From Daphnia pulex (lineage: Eukaryota; Arthropoda; Branchiopoda; Diplostraca; Daphniidae), in NCBI RefSeq assembly GCF_021134715.1, contig NC_060025.1, positions 9,238,001-9,302,000 of the forward strand: a stretch of DNA of 64,000 nucleotides. The letters run 5' to 3'. Of this stretch, positions 62,525 through 64,000 are shown one piece after another. Both the position numbers and the translations under genes were made by a program. Each line of letters starts with the position of its first letter. The first letter of the stretch is position 1. The notes beneath the pieces were generated by a model, which had not been told where the DNA came from, searched no databases, and saw nothing but the letters and a program-made list of their open reading frames with translations.

Positions 62525-64000
62525 ATTGACACAAGTAAAACTTGGGTATTTAACTTTGCGGCTTTTTACTGAGAAGAGAATTAGATTTTTTTCCCCCTTA
62601 TTGTTCAATCAATTTAAAGAATGCTTGTGATTGATTCACTGTAAAGTTCAAATTTTTTTTCTTGACAATTTGTTTACAAAAATGTAAATCCGAAAGCTTT
62701 ACTTTTGACCGCTAGATGACAGTCATAAGCTCCATTTTTACCACTAGATGACGTACCATTGGTGTTTCGGAGAAAAAATTGTATTTACTATTTATTACAA
62801 AAAATAACTTTAAAAATAAGTAATTGTACAGCAAAAAGAAGACAAATTAAGTTTGTCGTTATTCCACTTAATCTCCAATGAAATTACAATTTTTAAAATA
62901 CGTAAAACTTTCACTAGCTGGAGTAGCTGCGGCGCCCGTAAGGATTTTGTAAGAAGATGTATTTCCGAGTATTTTGTTAAATTATTAGGGATAAGGTGGC
63001 TTATTTTTATTTAATAATTTGAAAAATAGCGTTCCGAATGTGATGGGTTTTAATGTTTTAAACGTGGAAGTACGCTTCGATGATTAAATAGGTGTCAAAC
63101 TTATGAGGATGAAGTATAGATTGTCGGATTGTCTCATGTCTTTTTACTATCCGTATGCGCACATCTTAATCTCTACTGGCTATCATAGAGAAATCAACGG
63201 CTAATCAATACGCGCGTTTTCAATGTTTTACCCCAATCAAATACGCAATTTTGGCAGGGATACAACTTGGATGAGGTTCACAGGAAGAAAAAAAGACCTT
63301 TTGAGAATAGAAAGAAATGTAGCCTTATTTATTTTTCAAAAGAGTCAACATATATAGGCTACGGTATATATGTCATGATTTCCACGAGAAAATCACCAGT
63401 ATATTACTGCAGCGTATACATAGAGCAATAGCCATTTTCAAAAGGTTAGCGATAACGGAAACGATTCAAAGAATGAAAGCGTAAATCTAGCCTGTATATA
63501 GAGTGGCGAGAACTAATGGCAATGACTAAAAGTAAAAACTCTTAAAATAAAAGTTTACTGGGCTGACGACTTTATTCGGCAGGAAATTTCTACAGATTTT
63601 ACTCTTGTGTTCTATTTTAACGCATAAGACGATACCTAATGGAATTGTTGCAATTTCAAAGTTACTCTATGCCAACATTTCTTTTTCAAGTTTTTCTGCT
63701 ATTTTTGAGGAGAGAACACTGCTACTCAACTAAAAGGGCGTGGTAAACATTAAACATCTATACTCTAAACTTTGTACTTTTCTAAATACGTCTACAATCA
63801 GCTTCTAAAATTTTTTAATGGTGCTGAAGTCGAGTCTAGATGTGTATGCAAGCAATCTATGATTTAGCCTATACATATTTATTGTGATTTCCATCGACAA
63901 TCTATTCTAATTCATTTGAATAAAAAAACTTGAACATGTGATGCCAATAAAAAGAAATCAATTGCTCCTGTTCAATGAAAACAGCCAGAGTGTGTTGTTA
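62525..64000. other. Distal region without recognised gene
   Basis: AT-rich. Contains two CTAGATGAC words (62710-62720 and 62742-62752). No ORF of note. Confidence 0.5.

Noticed and set aside
1-64000. tRNA, known microRNA, CRISPR arrays, bacterial-type elements, LINEs and virus-derived elements
   Set aside because: Looked for tRNA B-box words, several conserved animal miRNA seeds, regular repeat-spacer arrays and polymerase or capsid-like motifs; none found by eye.

Overview
The window looks like nuclear DNA from a small-genome arthropod, most likely a water flea (Daphnia-type branchiopod). I infer this from compact introns (mostly 55-120 nt, GT-AG), arthropod-type genes (a Noc/Elbow zinc finger, an invertebrate prostaglandin-H synthase) and non-coding DNA full of short microsatellites. 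No database search was run. Gene models are hand-spliced from reading frame and splice signals, and all exon phases were checked to close.

Layout. 209-2266 (+): a Noc/Elbow (ZNF503/703-like) developmental repressor, followed by about 10 kb without a convincing gene. 13008-14498 (+): a membrane fatty-acid/sterol hydroxylase. 16684-23696: two aldo-keto reductase paralogues with identical intron positions. Between them lie an INCENP-like chromosomal passenger gene, a tiny opposite-strand gene, and two direct copies of an about 130-bp promoter-like block with E2F-type TTGGCGCC sites. 24735-30498: three genes for secreted proteins built on one six-cysteine module (CYW.G..P.C...C ... YCC), with a single-Ig membrane protein gene on the minus strand among them. 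31458-33789 (-): a cyclooxygenase-type prostaglandin H synthase with alanine at the aspirin-serine position. 38251-45533 (-): a stomatin/MEC-2-like gene that appears to have three alternative first exons, bracketed by two diverged copies of an about 600-bp repeat. About 12.6 kb without a convincing gene follows. 58199-61082 (+): a four-pass membrane protein with a long disordered tail. 62192-62524 (-): a small CxxC protein.

No functional operon logic is expected here. The coherent themes are local duplication (AKR pair, promoter blocks, Cys-module genes, flanking repeats) and large regulatory spaces beside noc and the stomatin gene. No tRNA, rRNA, CRISPR array, virus-derived element or intact transposon was recognised.
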